Source: Haloarcula pellucida (GTDB lineage Archaea; Halobacteriota; Halobacteria; Halobacteriales; Haloarculaceae). From it: a stretch of 64,000 nt of DNA. The notes under the pieces are model-generated. The model saw nothing but the letters and a program-made list of their open reading frames with translations. It made no database searches and was not told the origin of the DNA. Each line of letters begins with the position of its first letter. The first letter of the stretch is position 1. Shown here in pieces: positions 17,988 to 26,888 of the stretch. A program made the translations under genes and the position numbers. Where the stretch lies: positions 124,001-188,000 of the forward strand of contig NZ_BMOU01000001.1 of NCBI RefSeq assembly GCF_014647235.1, given 5' to 3'.

Positions 17988-18146
17988 ATGCCAGCCACTC
18001 TGGAGGTCGTCTGTACCGACGACGACTGCACGCTCGATATGTTCGAGCTGCACTACACCTACGATATGCCCGACGACACCGGCGTCGGGGACTTCACCTG
18101 TCCGTACTGTGGCGAGGCCGACACGCTGGAGGCCGTGGAGCTATGA
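17988..18146 (+). CDS. Zinc-ribbon microprotein
   Basis: 52 residues. It contains CTDDDC near residue 9 and CPYCG near residue 38, which together give a likely four-Cys zinc site in a very acidic context. Such one-domain CPxCG proteins are common in haloarchaea and several affect stress or biofilm phenotypes. Its stop codon overlaps the start of the Hsp20 gene (ATGA at 18143-18146), so the two are co-translated. Confidence 0.8.
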   Translation: MPATLEVVCTDDDCTLDMFELHYTYDMPDDTGVGDFTCPYCGEADTLEAVEL

Positions 18147-18562
18147 TTCGCGGCATCGGGGAGTCTATCGGCAACGCTATCTTCGAGAACATCGGTCGGG
18201 CCGCCGGTCGGGTTCAGGAGAACAAGCCGCTGCCGGCGGACTTGCTTGAGTCCGAGGACGCCTATCTGGTCGTCTTCGACGCCCCCGGTGCAACCGCGAG
18301 TGACGTGCAGGTCCGGTACGTCGACGACCGCGTCGAGGTCCGCATCGACCGCTTCCGGGACTTCCACGACGGCTTCGAGATGCGCTATCCCGGCCGCGGA
18401 CTGGCGCTCGACGGGTCGGTGACGCTCCCCGAGGACGCCGTCGTCGACGCCGAGGCCGCGACGGCGACGCTGAAACACGACGGGACCCTGCAGGTCCGCA
18501 TCCCGAAGTCCGAGACGGTCGACGACGCGGAGACAGCGGCCGACGACGAGATCGAAGAGTAA
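18143..18562 (+). CDS. Hsp20/alpha-crystallin family small heat-shock protein
   Basis: 139 residues. The alpha-crystallin domain spans residues ~40-120: AYLVVFDAPGATASDVQVRYVDDRVEVRIDR-type strands, then GLALDGSVTLPEDAVVDAEAATATLKHDGTL and LQVRIPK. The typical C-terminal I-x-I/V anchor is not evident; the tail is acidic (ETAADDEIEE). These chaperones hold unfolding proteins as oligomers. It is coupled to the zinc-ribbon gene by a 4-base overlap, suggesting a joint stress-related unit. Confidence 0.88.
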   Translation: MIRGIGESIGNAIFENIGRAAGRVQENKPLPADLLESEDAYLVVFDAPGATASDVQVRYVDDRVEVRIDRFRDFHDGFEMRYPGRGLALDGSVTLPEDAVVDAEAATATLKHDGTLQVRIPKSETVDDAETAADDEIEE

Positions 18563-18603
18563 CCGACACCGCGCGCTGTTTTCGCCGTTTTACGACGCAT
18601 ACG

Positions 18604-19701
18604 TCACCAGTCGGCGGTCGGGTCGCCCAGCGGGTCGAACGACTCGTCGCCGTCGAACCGCGTCGGGTCGACGCGAGGGCCGAGCGGGACGGACAGGGTC
18701 GGGTCCGCATCGAGCACCCGTTCGGCGAGGAACTCGCCCAGCGCCGGCGCTCGCATCAGGCCGTGACCCTGCCACCCAGCGGCGACGTAGAGGCCGTCTG
18801 CGACGTGCCCGACCAGTGGGTCCCGGTCGGGCGTCGCCGTACAGAGACCGGCCCACGAGCGAGCGACGGCCGGTGAGAGCGTGGTCGCTTCGTCGAACTT
18901 CGCCAGCGCCGACTCGACGAACTCGGGGTCGGCGTCGGCGGTCCAGTCGTCCGGGTCGGCGGCGTGGGCGCCGTTCCCGACGATGATTCGCTCGCCCTTC
19001 GGGCGCCAGTAGAACTCCTCGGTCGCGTCGTAGAACGACGGGAGGCCGGCGTCGACCGGGGTCGTGACGAGCGCCTGTGCCCGGTAAGTCTTCAGAGCGA
19101 GCGAGACGCCCACGTCGGCAACCAGCGGTTTTGCCGCTGACCCGCCGGCGACGACCACGGCGTCGAACCGTTCGCGCCCGTCGCTCGTTTCGACAGTCTT
19201 CGGGTCGGCGAGGGTAGCGGGCGTCTCGGTCAGGATGGTCACGCCGGCCGACCGGGCGCGTGCCGCCAGTTCGGTCACGACCGCATCGGGGTCGAGCGTC
19301 CCGGCGGCGTTCGCGACGCCGGCGGCGGTGACCGTAGACGTATCGAGATGCGGATACCGTTCTGCGAGCGCTTCGGGCGACAGTTCGGTCACGTCTCGTC
19401 CGTGGGCCTGCATCTCGCGGACCTGCTGGCGAATCGCCGTCGCGTCGCCGTCCTCGCGGGCAGCCCAGACGTACGGACACGGGGTCAGTAGGTCCCACTC
19501 GCGGTAGCGGTCGAGTGCCCGGGCGGCGACGGCGGCGTCCACCGACCCGGCGAAGGCGTCGTAGCAGATGCCCGCCGCGCGACCCGTCGCGCCGCTACCC
19601 AGTTCGTCGCGTTCGTAGAGCGCCACCGCCGCGCCACGGTCGGCGAGGTCACCGGCGACGGTGAGTCCGACACAGCCACCGCCGACGACGGCGACCCGCA
19701 T
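18604..19701 (-). CDS. FAD-dependent amine/D-amino-acid oxidase family protein
   Basis: 365 residues. VAVVGGGCVGLTVAGDLADRG at the N-terminus is the FAD-binding Rossmann motif of the DAO fold, followed by GSGATGRAAGICY and, near the C-terminus, DGLYVAAGWQGHGLMRAPALG, which closes the FAD site. Substrates in this family are amines such as glycine, sarcosine or D-amino acids. The C at residue ~46 could carry covalent flavin but this is not certain. The gene directly abuts the next upstream gene (19702), so they share an operon. Confidence 0.88.
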   Translation of the reverse strand: MRVAVVGGGCVGLTVAGDLADRGAAVALYERDELGSGATGRAAGICYDAFAGSVDAAVAARALDRYREWDLLTPCPYVWAAREDGDATAIRQQVREMQAHGRDVTELSPEALAERYPHLDTSTVTAAGVANAAGTLDPDAVVTELAARARSAGVTILTETPATLADPKTVETSDGRERFDAVVVAGGSAAKPLVADVGVSLALKTYRAQALVTTPVDAGLPSFYDATEEFYWRPKGERIIVGNGAHAADPDDWTADADPEFVESALAKFDEATTLSPAVARSWAGLCTATPDRDPLVGHVADGLYVAAGWQGHGLMRAPALGEFLAERVLDADPTLSVPLGPRVDPTRFDGDESFDPLGDPTADW

Positions 19702-20487
19702 CTATCCGAGGAGCGGGCCGAGACCGCGGGCCGGGTACCCGACGACGGTGTCGGCGCCAGCGTCCCGCAACTGGTCGGTCCGGTCGGCTACCGTCTCCGG
19801 GCGGCCGACGAGCGCGTAGTCCCCAACGGCCTGTCGGAGCACGTCGCGGGCCCGGCCAGTCGCCGCGCTGTCGGTTCGCGCGTCGTCCGGGAGGGCCTCC
19901 CGAACCGGTCGTCGTCGGGCGGCGTAGTCGCCCACGGCGTCCAGTACCGCGTCGTCGTCGCCGGTGAGGACCAGCGGTGCGTACACCGCCACCTCGCCGT
20001 CGAACCCGGCGGCCCTGAGCGCCCGGAGGTCTCTGTCGGTCGAGCGCGAGAGCAGTTCGTACTGCGTCCCGCCAACGGCCATCGCGAGGCGTTCGATGCC
20101 TTCGGTTCCCACCCATGGGTCCGTGGCGTCGGCCGCAGCCGCCCGGAGCCGCGGTGCGACCGCTCGCTCGGCCTCCGTCGCCGTGAGGTAGGCACCGTGG
20201 CCGGCCACGAGGACGCGGTCGACGGCCTCGGGGACGGCATCCAGCGCCGAGTCGTCGCCCAGCGGGTCGTACCCGTCGGCCCGCACCGGCGTCGTCAGTC
20301 GGACCTCGGCGTGGTCGGTCAGCGTCGCCAGCGTCTCGCAGTCGGGGACGTGCTCGCGGCCCTCGTAGTCGACGGCGAGGGTCTCGACGTCGAGGTCGAC
20401 GGCCCGCGCCGGGTCGACTTCGGCCGGCTTGAGCGCTACTGCGTCGATGCCAACGTCGGCCAGCGTCCCGGTCGCGAGTGTCGTCAT
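19702..20487 (-). CDS. Haloarchaeal conserved protein with luciferase-like C-terminus
   Basis: 261 residues, soluble. The C-terminal part (VGRPETVADRTDQLRDAGADTVVGYPARGLGPLL) looks like the last strand-helix of F420/FMN-dependent luciferase-like monooxygenases, where the same phrase closes the barrel. The N-terminal two-thirds show no motif I can name; it may belong to a haloarchaeal DUF (DUF7388-like). It ends exactly where the FAD oxidoreductase gene begins, so the two probably act in one redox pathway. Confidence 0.7.
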   Translation of the reverse strand: MTTLATGTLADVGIDAVALKPAEVDPARAVDLDVETLAVDYEGREHVPDCETLATLTDHAEVRLTTPVRADGYDPLGDDSALDAVPEAVDRVLVAGHGAYLTATEAERAVAPRLRAAAADATDPWVGTEGIERLAMAVGGTQYELLSRSTDRDLRALRAAGFDGEVAVYAPLVLTGDDDAVLDAVGDYAARRRPVREALPDDARTDSAATGRARDVLRQAVGDYALVGRPETVADRTDQLRDAGADTVVGYPARGLGPLLG

Positions 20488-20528
20488 TCGTCAGTGGATT
20501 CGTCTCGGTGAGGAAAGCCCTGTCGTTC

Positions 20529-21149
20529 TCAGCGAATCTGGTCCCGCACCGACTCGGGGAACTCGTCGTCCGGGCCCGCGTACCGGTCGGGTTCGGGTGG
20601 CATCTCCCAGTCAGTCGCCAGTTCGAGCAACTGGACGAGCATCCGCGCCGTGGCCCCCCAGACGGTGTAGCCGTCGACGTAAAAGAAGTGCAGGCGTATC
20701 TCGCCGTAGTATGGATGGTCGCGGTGTTCGGACTCGTAGTTGTCGAGGTCGGTGAGTTCGGAGACGGGGAGGACGACCACCTCGGCGACCTCCTCGTCGC
20801 TGGGGGTGTACTCCCGGTCGGGGATGCGCGCCACGAACGGGCGCACGGAGTAGTGCGAGACGGTCCGGATGTCGTCGAGACGCCCGACCACGTGAGCGGC
20901 CTGCGGGTCGAGACCGATTTCCTCGTTGGCCTCCCGGAGTGCCGTCCGGAGCAGGTCGTCGTCTTCGGGTTCGTACCCCCCGCCGGGGAACGACATCTGC
21001 CCGGGGTGGTCTGGCAGGTGATCGGCCCGTTTCGTGAACAGGATGCCCTCCCCTTCGGGGCGAGTAACGACCGGCACGACCACGGCTGCCTCGCGCTCCT
21101 CGTCGTCGACGACGACAGCGTCGTGTGCCCTTAGCCGGTCGAAGTCCAT
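20529..21149 (-). CDS. Nudix hydrolase, CoA pyrophosphatase-like
   Basis: 206 residues. The Nudix box is complete: GGGYEPEDDDLLRTALREANEEIGL (G-x5-E-x7-REUxEExGU), with the catalytic REANEE. The preceding MSFPGG and the LPDHPGQ phrase are typical of the NUDT7/NudL group, which cleave coenzyme A and its derivatives to 4'-phosphopantetheine and 3',5'-ADP. The length fits. It lies about 40 bases from the gene below it on the same strand. Confidence 0.92.
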   Translation of the reverse strand: MDFDRLRAHDAVVVDDEEREAAVVVPVVTRPEGEGILFTKRADHLPDHPGQMSFPGGGYEPEDDDLLRTALREANEEIGLDPQAAHVVGRLDDIRTVSHYSVRPFVARIPDREYTPSDEEVAEVVVLPVSELTDLDNYESEHRDHPYYGEIRLHFFYVDGYTVWGATARMLVQLLELATDWEMPPEPDRYAGPDDEFPESVRDQIR

Positions 21150-21196
21150 ACCGAACCGAAGGTGTGTACGTCCTTAACTCGGTCGGGTCCTCCCAG

Positions 21197-21667
21197 TCAG
21201 GCGTCGTCGAGTCGGTCTCGGGCCGCGTCTAGTTCGACCGCCCCCCACGCTTCGAGGTCGTAGCTCGCGTCCAGCAGGGACGCGATGCGGTCCTCGTCAC
21301 CGGCCTGTACCGCCTGTACGGCGTCCTCGCGGAACTGCGATTCTGCGGCACGAGCCACGGTCTCGTCGGCGAGTGTTCGGTCGGGGACGTCCATGATGTG
21401 TGGGAGGTCCCCGGCCCCTTCTGGCAACGACGGGAACGCCGCGGGACCGACGACGAGGAGTTCGTCGGCGGGACGCTCGTCGTGGTCGGCGACCGAAAGC
21501 AGGTGGTACGACGTGAGCGCTTCCTCGATGTCCCCGGCGAACGCGTCGGCTTCGACGTCCTCGCCCGCTTTGAACGCGAGTTCAGAACACGCCCGTCCGA
21601 GTTCCGTCCGAGTGAGCGCACCGAAGAGGTCGACGACGCCAGCGAGGTCGTCGGCAGTCAGGTCCAT
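21197..21667 (-). CDS. Haloarchaeal conserved hypothetical protein (DUF7109-like)
   Basis: 156 residues, acidic and helical, no membrane segment. It begins MDLTADDLAGVVDLFGALTR and ends in a helix rich in Arg/Asp. I recall similar proteins annotated only as a haloarchaeal DUF; no catalytic residues are visible. It is a monocistronic-looking gene between an MFS transporter gene and the Nudix gene, all on the minus strand. Confidence 0.72.
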   Translation of the reverse strand: MDLTADDLAGVVDLFGALTRTELGRACSELAFKAGEDVEADAFAGDIEEALTSYHLLSVADHDERPADELLVVGPAAFPSLPEGAGDLPHIMDVPDRTLADETVARAAESQFREDAVQAVQAGDEDRIASLLDASYDLEAWGAVELDAARDRLDDA

Positions 21668-21707
21668 ATCGGGTGCGCGGCCCCCAGCGGCTTCAGCGTT
21701 TCCGGGC

Positions 21708-22880
21708 TCAGGCGGCGGCCGTCCTCGGCAACCGGCCGCTGAAGTGCAGCGTCAGGAGCGCGAGCAAGAGGACGACCAGTCCGGCGCCCATCCACTCGAA
21801 GATGGTCGGGAAGGCGACGCCAGCGTCCAGCAGGAACCCGAAGATGACGCTCCCGGGGGCCTGTATCATCATCATGCCCGCGCCGTAGGCCGCGTACGCG
21901 CTGGCGCGGTGGCGGTCCGGGAGCGACCCGAGCAGGTACGTATCGACGGCGGGGAAGCTACTGTGGATGACGTAGCCCGTGACGGCGCTGAAGGCCACCA
22001 GCGGCCAGAACCCCCGAACTATCGGAAGGACGAGGATACAGCCAGTGAAGGCTGCGACGATGACGAGGATGTACGGGAGCGTCGGCAACCGGTCGGCCAG
22101 CCGTCCGCTGACGTAGAACGCCGGCACGCCCGCACCGAACGTGACCTGCAGGAGCGTCCGTCCAGTCGCCTTCGTGAGGCCGATACTGTCGAGGTACGTG
22201 ACGTAGAAGTTGAACAGTCCGTTCCACACCATCGTCGTAAAGCCCAGCGTCGCTACCGCGGTGAGGACGATCGGCCACTGTGCCAGTACCGCCCCCAGCA
22301 CGTCCCTGTCCTCGCTGCCGGCCTCGGGGAACGCCGTCTGGCGGGCGATCAGCGTGAACACGACCGTCATCACCGCCGCGGCGACGGCTATCGCCTGTAG
22401 CGTCACGCGCCAGTTCCCGACGACGAGCGCCGCGGAGACGAGCGCCGGTGCGGCGACGGCGGCGAGTTGGCTGGCGACGCCGTGCTGGCCGAGGACGCGG
22501 CCCGGCGCGTCGGGGTACAGTTCGCTGATGAGCGTGTTCGCGGCGATGATGTAGACGCCGCTTGCGAGTCCCATCGTGAACGCCCCGACGAGTAACAGCG
22601 TCGGGTCCGTGGTCAGCGCGGTAAAGGCCGCCCCCACCGTCAAGACGACGCCGGAGCCGAAGACGGCCTGTGCCCGGCTCACTCGGGTCAACAGGAAGCC
22701 GGTCGGGAGCCGCGTCACCGCACTCCCGGCCCAGACGAGCGTCGCCAGTAGCCCCAGCGTCGCACTACTCGCACCCGTCGCGACCCGGATGGGTTCGAGC
22801 AACGGCGCGAACACCACGCGCGAGAGGTTGATGAGAAAGACCAACCCGAGCAACGAGCCGAACACTGACCGTCGAGACAC
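21708..22880 (-). CDS. MFS transporter
   Basis: About 390 residues with 12 predicted hydrophobic segments. The loop 2-3 motif of the major facilitator superfamily is recognisable as GSAVTRLPTGFLLTRVSR (G-x4-R-x-P-x-G...). A second copy in the C-terminal half is YVSGRLADRLPTLP. It exports or imports a small solute; the substrate cannot be read from sequence. The start is uncertain: GTG codons at 22940, 22925 and 22880 are in frame. The TATA-like region at 22929-22940, shared with the divergent zinc-finger gene, favours 22880. Confidence 0.85.
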   Translation of the reverse strand: MSRRSVFGSLLGLVFLINLSRVVFAPLLEPIRVATGASSATLGLLATLVWAGSAVTRLPTGFLLTRVSRAQAVFGSGVVLTVGAAFTALTTDPTLLLVGAFTMGLASGVYIIAANTLISELYPDAPGRVLGQHGVASQLAAVAAPALVSAALVVGNWRVTLQAIAVAAAVMTVVFTLIARQTAFPEAGSEDRDVLGAVLAQWPIVLTAVATLGFTTMVWNGLFNFYVTYLDSIGLTKATGRTLLQVTFGAGVPAFYVSGRLADRLPTLPYILVIVAAFTGCILVLPIVRGFWPLVAFSAVTGYVIHSSFPAVDTYLLGSLPDRHRASAYAAYGAGMMMIQAPGSVIFGFLLDAGVAFPTIFEWMGAGLVVLLLALLTLHFSGRLPRTAAA

Positions 22881-22928
22881 ACCGGACAGTCGTCGCTCGC
22901 CCCGAAGATTGTTCCGAATCGCCACGGT

Positions 22929-22938
22929 CTTTTTATCC
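22929..22938 (+). promoter_or_regulatory. Shared TATA element of divergent zinc-finger and MFS genes
   Basis: CTTTTTATCC lies about 25-30 bases before the ATG at 22960, typical of a leaderless haloarchaeal promoter. The complementary strand (GGATAAAAAG) can serve the MFS gene, so the two transcripts may compete. Confidence 0.5.
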
Positions 22939-22959
22939 ACGGCTGTCAGAGCTAGTCGT

Positions 22960-23130
22960 ATGGACTCGGTCAGGAAGGCCCTGCGTGCGGGTGACGTCGA
23001 GAAAGACGGCTACGGTCGACTCTCGTGTACGGCATGTGACGAGCCACTGTCGACGGACAACGACCCGGACCAGGTCGGCAAGGTTCGGGTCTGTCCCGAC
23101 TGTGGGACAGAGTGGAAAGAACTCGGCTGA
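22960..23130 (+). CDS. HVO_0758-family zinc-finger microprotein
   Basis: 56 residues with two Cys pairs: CTACD near residue 23 and CPDCG near residue 45, i.e. a CPxCG-related zinc ribbon. The sequence opening DSVRKALRAGDVEKDGYGRL and the overall length match the family first described as HVO_0758 in Haloferax volcanii, a small zinc-finger protein conserved in haloarchaea. The molecular role is unknown. It is divergent from the MFS transporter and convergent with the aldo/keto reductase gene. Confidence 0.88.
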   Translation: MDSVRKALRAGDVEKDGYGRLSCTACDEPLSTDNDPDQVGKVRVCPDCGTEWKELG

Positions 23131-23170
23131 CACCCAAGCGGCGGGCTGCCGGGCCGGACTCGTCTCGCAC

Positions 23171-24256
23171 TTACTCGAACACTGCGTCGAACGCTTCCGC
23201 ACCCAGCGGCTCGTACCGCCCGGCGTCGACGTTCTCCTCGGCGTGTTCTGCGGACCCCGTCCCGACGAGCGAACAGGTCACGCCGGGGGCGCTCCGCGCG
23301 AAGTTGAGCGCTCGCTGGGCGCGGGTCTCGCCGTCGAGTTTCCCCTCGACGCTCTCGGGCATCTCTTCTGCCAGTCGTCCCTGCATGATAGACGCGCTCG
23401 TGAACACGTCGAGACCGGCCTCGTGAGCGAACCACAGCGCCGACTGCGGGCCGTCCGCGCCGTCGTGGGCCGCGACGCTGAACGCGTCGGCCATGAACAC
23501 GTTGAACGGTAGCTGGATGGCCCGGAAGTGCGTCGCCGTGTTTCCGACCGACTTCGCGGCCGACCGTGCCCGCTCGACGACTTCCGGTAGCGAGAGATAG
23601 CTGTCGTGACTCTCGGGGACGCGAAACGCCTCCCACGTCGCCACCCCGTAGTGTTTCAGGTCGCCGGCCGCCGCTCGTTCCTCCAGTCGCTCGAAGGCGG
23701 CCTCTAGTTGGTCGTACACTTCTGCGCGGCTGTGCTCGGCCAGTTGCGTCTCGGGGTTGTGGACGTAGTAGAGGTCGACGGTGTCCAGTCCGAGGTTGTC
23801 GAGCGACCGGTCCAACTGGTCGTCGAGGAACTCCGGCGCGATGCAGTGCTGGCCGCTGACGAGGGCGTCGGCGTCGACGATGCCCGTGTCGACGTACTCC
23901 GACTGGACGTACGCACCCGGGTTCTCGGGTCGCTCCCCGTCGAATGGGACGAACCCGCCCTTCGTCGCGACGACGACGGCCTCGCGGTCGACGTCCGCGT
24001 CGGCAAGCGCCCGCCCGACGACGCGTTCGGAGCGCTGGTGGCGATAGTTGATGGCCGTATCGAGGACGTTGACGCCCCCGTCCAGCGCGGTGACGATGGC
24101 GTCGTGGTAGGCGTCGTCGCGTTCGTCGGTCGGGTCGCCCAGATACGTACCGACGCCGATGCTGGAGACGACGCCGTCGCCGAACCGGCGGTAGAAGGTG
24201 CGCGCGAAGTCGTCGTGGTCGTCCCGGTACGCCCATGTCGCCTCCCGTGTTGCCAT
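23171..24256 (-). CDS. Aldo/keto reductase
   Basis: 361 residues. An NADPH-dependent TIM-barrel reductase. The catalytic tetrad region is seen as NVLDTAINYRHQRSE (Asp, Tyr) near residue 65 and VVATKGGF (Lys) near 98; the His is in LYYVHNPETQ near 165. This belongs to the bacterial/archaeal AKR branch with an extended loop carrying GFVPFDGERPENPGAYVQ. The ATG at 24256 is chosen over a GTG two codons earlier. Substrate unknown; a second AKR lies at 62.4-63.4 kb and is only distantly similar. Confidence 0.9.
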   Translation of the reverse strand: MATREATWAYRDDHDDFARTFYRRFGDGVVSSIGVGTYLGDPTDERDDAYHDAIVTALDGGVNVLDTAINYRHQRSERVVGRALADADVDREAVVVATKGGFVPFDGERPENPGAYVQSEYVDTGIVDADALVSGQHCIAPEFLDDQLDRSLDNLGLDTVDLYYVHNPETQLAEHSRAEVYDQLEAAFERLEERAAAGDLKHYGVATWEAFRVPESHDSYLSLPEVVERARSAAKSVGNTATHFRAIQLPFNVFMADAFSVAAHDGADGPQSALWFAHEAGLDVFTSASIMQGRLAEEMPESVEGKLDGETRAQRALNFARSAPGVTCSLVGTGSAEHAEENVDAGRYEPLGAEAFDAVFE

Positions 24257-24294
24257 ACCCACGCTTCGTCCCGACCGGACAAAAGGACCGAGAT

Positions 24295-25494
24295 TCAGCG
24301 CTCGCCGGCCATCGCGTCGAACACGTGCTCTCGCAGGTCATCGCGCGTGATACCGTCGCTGGGGCCGATGCCGGCCATGTACTCGACGGGGATCTGCCCA
24401 CCGCCCATCCGCGCGTGGCCGCCGCCCTCTCCCATCGGAATCGACTCGACGACGGACTCGATGGCTCGGCCGATGTGGACCCGGTCGTCGCGGGACCGAC
24501 CGGCGATGCGGAGCGTCCCGTCGCTCTCGCCCACGACGACGACGGCCGAGATGCCCTCTAGGGTCTCCAGTTCGTCGGCGGCCTGCGGGATGGCGTCCGT
24601 GTTCGACACCTCGCCGACGTCGCTGTACGCGAACGGCGGGTCCACGACGCGCTCGGTGATGGCGCGGGCCTTCACGTCCAGTACCTCGGCGTCGATCTGC
24701 GGATTGGCGATGCGGTTGAGCAGGTCGGGGTCGATGCCCTCGTAGAGGTACGCCGCCGCGGCGAAGTCGTCCGAGGAACACCCGTTGGTCAGCGACCGCG
24801 TGTCCGATTGGATGCCGTAGATGAGGCCGGTCGCGACGTGACTCGGGAGCGCGTCTTCCGGGACCTCGGCCGTCTCGACGCCGCCGTCTGTCAGCGCCGT
24901 GTCGACGTCGTAGAACCCCCAGTCACGCGCCTGAAAGTACTCGGCGAAGATGGTCGCACACGCCCCGGTATGGGTTCTGACGTCGGTGAACTGCCGCCCC
25001 GTGCCGCCGCCAGGATGGTGGTCGACGACGGCGACGGGGTCGATATCGCTCGCCCCCGGAAACCCCCGCGCCTCGTTGTGATCGACCAACACGACGTGGT
25101 CGGCGGCGATGTCGCCGGCGGTCTCGATGCGCTCGAAGTCGAGGTCGAGCACCGTCTCGAAGGCTCGGTTCTCCGGCCGGCGAATCTCACCCGGATAACA
25201 GAGCGTCGTCTCGGTGTCCACCGCCGACGCCAGTTGGGAGACGGCGAGCGCCGAGGACATCGCGTCGGGGTCGGGGTTCGGATGCATCAGCACCGCGACC
25301 TCGTCGTACCGGCCGAGCACCGACATGAGTCGGTCGGCCGGCGTCCGCGTGAGATAGCGGTAGACGGCGACGGCGAGGCCCGAGACGACGAGCAGGGCGA
25401 GCAGAGCCGCGACGACTATCGTCGGGTTCTCGATGGCGTAGGCGGTGACCCGTTCGGCCTGTGTCGCGAGGTCCCCGGCAGCCACCTGTGACAT
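24295..25494 (-). CDS. Membrane-anchored DHH/DHHA1 phosphoesterase
   Basis: 399 residues. One N-terminal transmembrane helix (IVVAALLALLVVSGLAVAVYRY, residues ~27-48) is followed by the DHH domain: VAVLMHPNPDPDAMSSALA (metal ligands His, Asp, Asp), VVLVDHNE and AVVDHHPGGG (the DHH motif). The DHHA1 end shows GGGHARMGGGQIP. Enzymes of this class hydrolyse linear oligonucleotides, pAp, polyphosphate or cyclic di-AMP. A membrane-tethered DHH is compatible with c-di-AMP turnover, a messenger known in Haloferax, but this is inference. Start 25494 (MSQVAAGD) puts the helix near the N-terminus. Confidence 0.9.
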   Translation of the reverse strand: MSQVAAGDLATQAERVTAYAIENPTIVVAALLALLVVSGLAVAVYRYLTRTPADRLMSVLGRYDEVAVLMHPNPDPDAMSSALAVSQLASAVDTETTLCYPGEIRRPENRAFETVLDLDFERIETAGDIAADHVVLVDHNEARGFPGASDIDPVAVVDHHPGGGTGRQFTDVRTHTGACATIFAEYFQARDWGFYDVDTALTDGGVETAEVPEDALPSHVATGLIYGIQSDTRSLTNGCSSDDFAAAAYLYEGIDPDLLNRIANPQIDAEVLDVKARAITERVVDPPFAYSDVGEVSNTDAIPQAADELETLEGISAVVVVGESDGTLRIAGRSRDDRVHIGRAIESVVESIPMGEGGGHARMGGGQIPVEYMAGIGPSDGITRDDLREHVFDAMAGER

Positions 25495-25538
25495 AGGCGT
25501 AGATGCTGCCGGATACGATAAGAAGGTTCCCCCCGCGA

Positions 25539-26429
25539 TTAAGGTGCCGTAAACTCCCGTATAGCGTCCCGATACCCCTCCCGAAACGTCGGATACACGA
25601 ACTCGTACCCCAGCGACCGAAGCAGGTCGTTCGAACACCGCTTGCTCGTCTGGATGCGTCGCGTCGCCGTCGACGAGAGGTCGGAGTCCGCCAATCGCTC
25701 GGCCTTGGTCTGTTTTGGCGGGAACGGGACGTCGCACTGTTCGGCCAGCCAATCAGCGAACGCCCACTTCTCGACTGGTTCGTCGTCGACGACGAGGACG
25801 ACGTCCTCGCGGTGGTCCTCCTCAAGCAGGAACCGAACGGCCCCCGCCGCGTCGTCGCGGTGGACCATGTTGAGGTAGCCCGCCGTTACCGGGCCCTCTA
25901 GATACCGTTCGAGCCGATAACGGTCCGGGCCATAGAGGCCGGCAAAGCGAGCGACGGTGCCGTGGCCGCCGTACTCGACCGGCCGCTCGCGGGCGATGTG
26001 CTCGGCTTCGGCCAGCACTCTCGTCTTCTCCGTCTGCGGGTCCAACGTCGTCGTCTCGTCCACCCAGCCGCCGTCGTGGTCGCCGTAGACGCCGGTGCTC
26101 GACGTGTAAACCAACCGCTCCGGCGCGTCGCCGCGGTCCCAGAAGTGGTCGATGGCCGTCCGAAGACCGTCGACGTACACCTCGCGGGCCGCCTCGGCTC
26201 CGCGGCCGCCGGAACTGGCCGCGAACACGACCCAGTCGACGTCCGGGACGGCCGAGAGCGCGTCGGCGTCGGTAACGTCGGCCTGTACGGCCTCGAATCC
26301 CGCGTCTTCGATGGCCGCCACGCCCGGATCGGAGCGACGGACGCCCACGACGTCGTGGTCGGCCCGTAGCTGTCGCCCGAGTTCGAGGCCGACGTAGCCA
26401 CACCCGAGTATCGCGACGCGTGCGGTCAT
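25539..26429 (-). CDS. NAD-dependent epimerase/dehydratase family protein (SDR)
   Basis: 296 residues. The N-terminal ARVAILGCGYVGLELGRQL contains the GxGxxG-type NAD(P) motif (GCGYVG), and VVFAASSGG and LVYTSSTGVYGDHDGGWVDE match extended SDR proteins of the YeeZ group. The usual catalytic YxxxK is not clear after the TSSTGVYG strand (TRVLAEAE follows), so activity may be altered. Its ATG overlaps the stop codon of DUF5791 (ATGA), so it is translated from that operon. Confidence 0.85.
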   Translation of the reverse strand: MTARVAILGCGYVGLELGRQLRADHDVVGVRRSDPGVAAIEDAGFEAVQADVTDADALSAVPDVDWVVFAASSGGRGAEAAREVYVDGLRTAIDHFWDRGDAPERLVYTSSTGVYGDHDGGWVDETTTLDPQTEKTRVLAEAEHIARERPVEYGGHGTVARFAGLYGPDRYRLERYLEGPVTAGYLNMVHRDDAAGAVRFLLEEDHREDVVLVVDDEPVEKWAFADWLAEQCDVPFPPKQTKAERLADSDLSSTATRRIQTSKRCSNDLLRSLGYEFVYPTFREGYRDAIREFTAP

Positions 26430-26854
26430 CGCTGCTGACTCTCGATGTAGCTGTGGAGGACGGCGTACTCGGCCATCGTCATCGGATAGCGCCCCTCTAT
26501 TTTCTGCTGTATCTCCTTTGGCTCCATCTCGTCGCCGATGCCCGAAGCCAGCGCCTCGACGTCCATCACGGCCGTCGTCATCCCCATCAGGAGGATGTCC
26601 TGTGCCTCCGCCTGAATCGCGTCGGCGTCGGGCCGATCCGGGTCCGTCGCGAGGACGGCCGCCGCGTCCGAGAGCGTGAGGTCGGCCGCCTCGCCGGCCG
26701 CCACCGCTTCGACCGTCTCTCGGTCGAGGCCGGTCGCCTCGACGACGGCGTCGACGCCGACTGTCTCGACCGTCTCGGCCAGGACCGACTCGTAGGCGGC
26801 CAACAGCGACTCGGGTGACTGCGTTCCTGCGTCGGGGAACTCCGCTCTGAGCAT
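26426..26854 (-). CDS. DUF5791 family protein
   Basis: 142 residues, helical and acidic. LLAAYESVLAETVETVG, EAVAAGEAADLTLSDAAAVLATDP and MEPKEIQQKIEGRYPMTMAEYAVL are recognisable as the haloarchaeal DUF5791 family. No enzymatic motif. The ATG at 26854 is preferred to a GTG two codons earlier. It lies just after the 1008-aa gene of the pilus-like cluster and overlaps the SDR gene, so read-through transcription from the cluster is possible. Confidence 0.78.
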   Translation of the reverse strand: MLRAEFPDAGTQSPESLLAAYESVLAETVETVGVDAVVEATGLDRETVEAVAAGEAADLTLSDAAAVLATDPDRPDADAIQAEAQDILLMGMTTAVMDVEALASGIGDEMEPKEIQQKIEGRYPMTMAEYAVLHSYIESQQR

Positions 26855-26888
26855 GGACACCGGTACGCACGGGGGGTATTAGTCGCTG

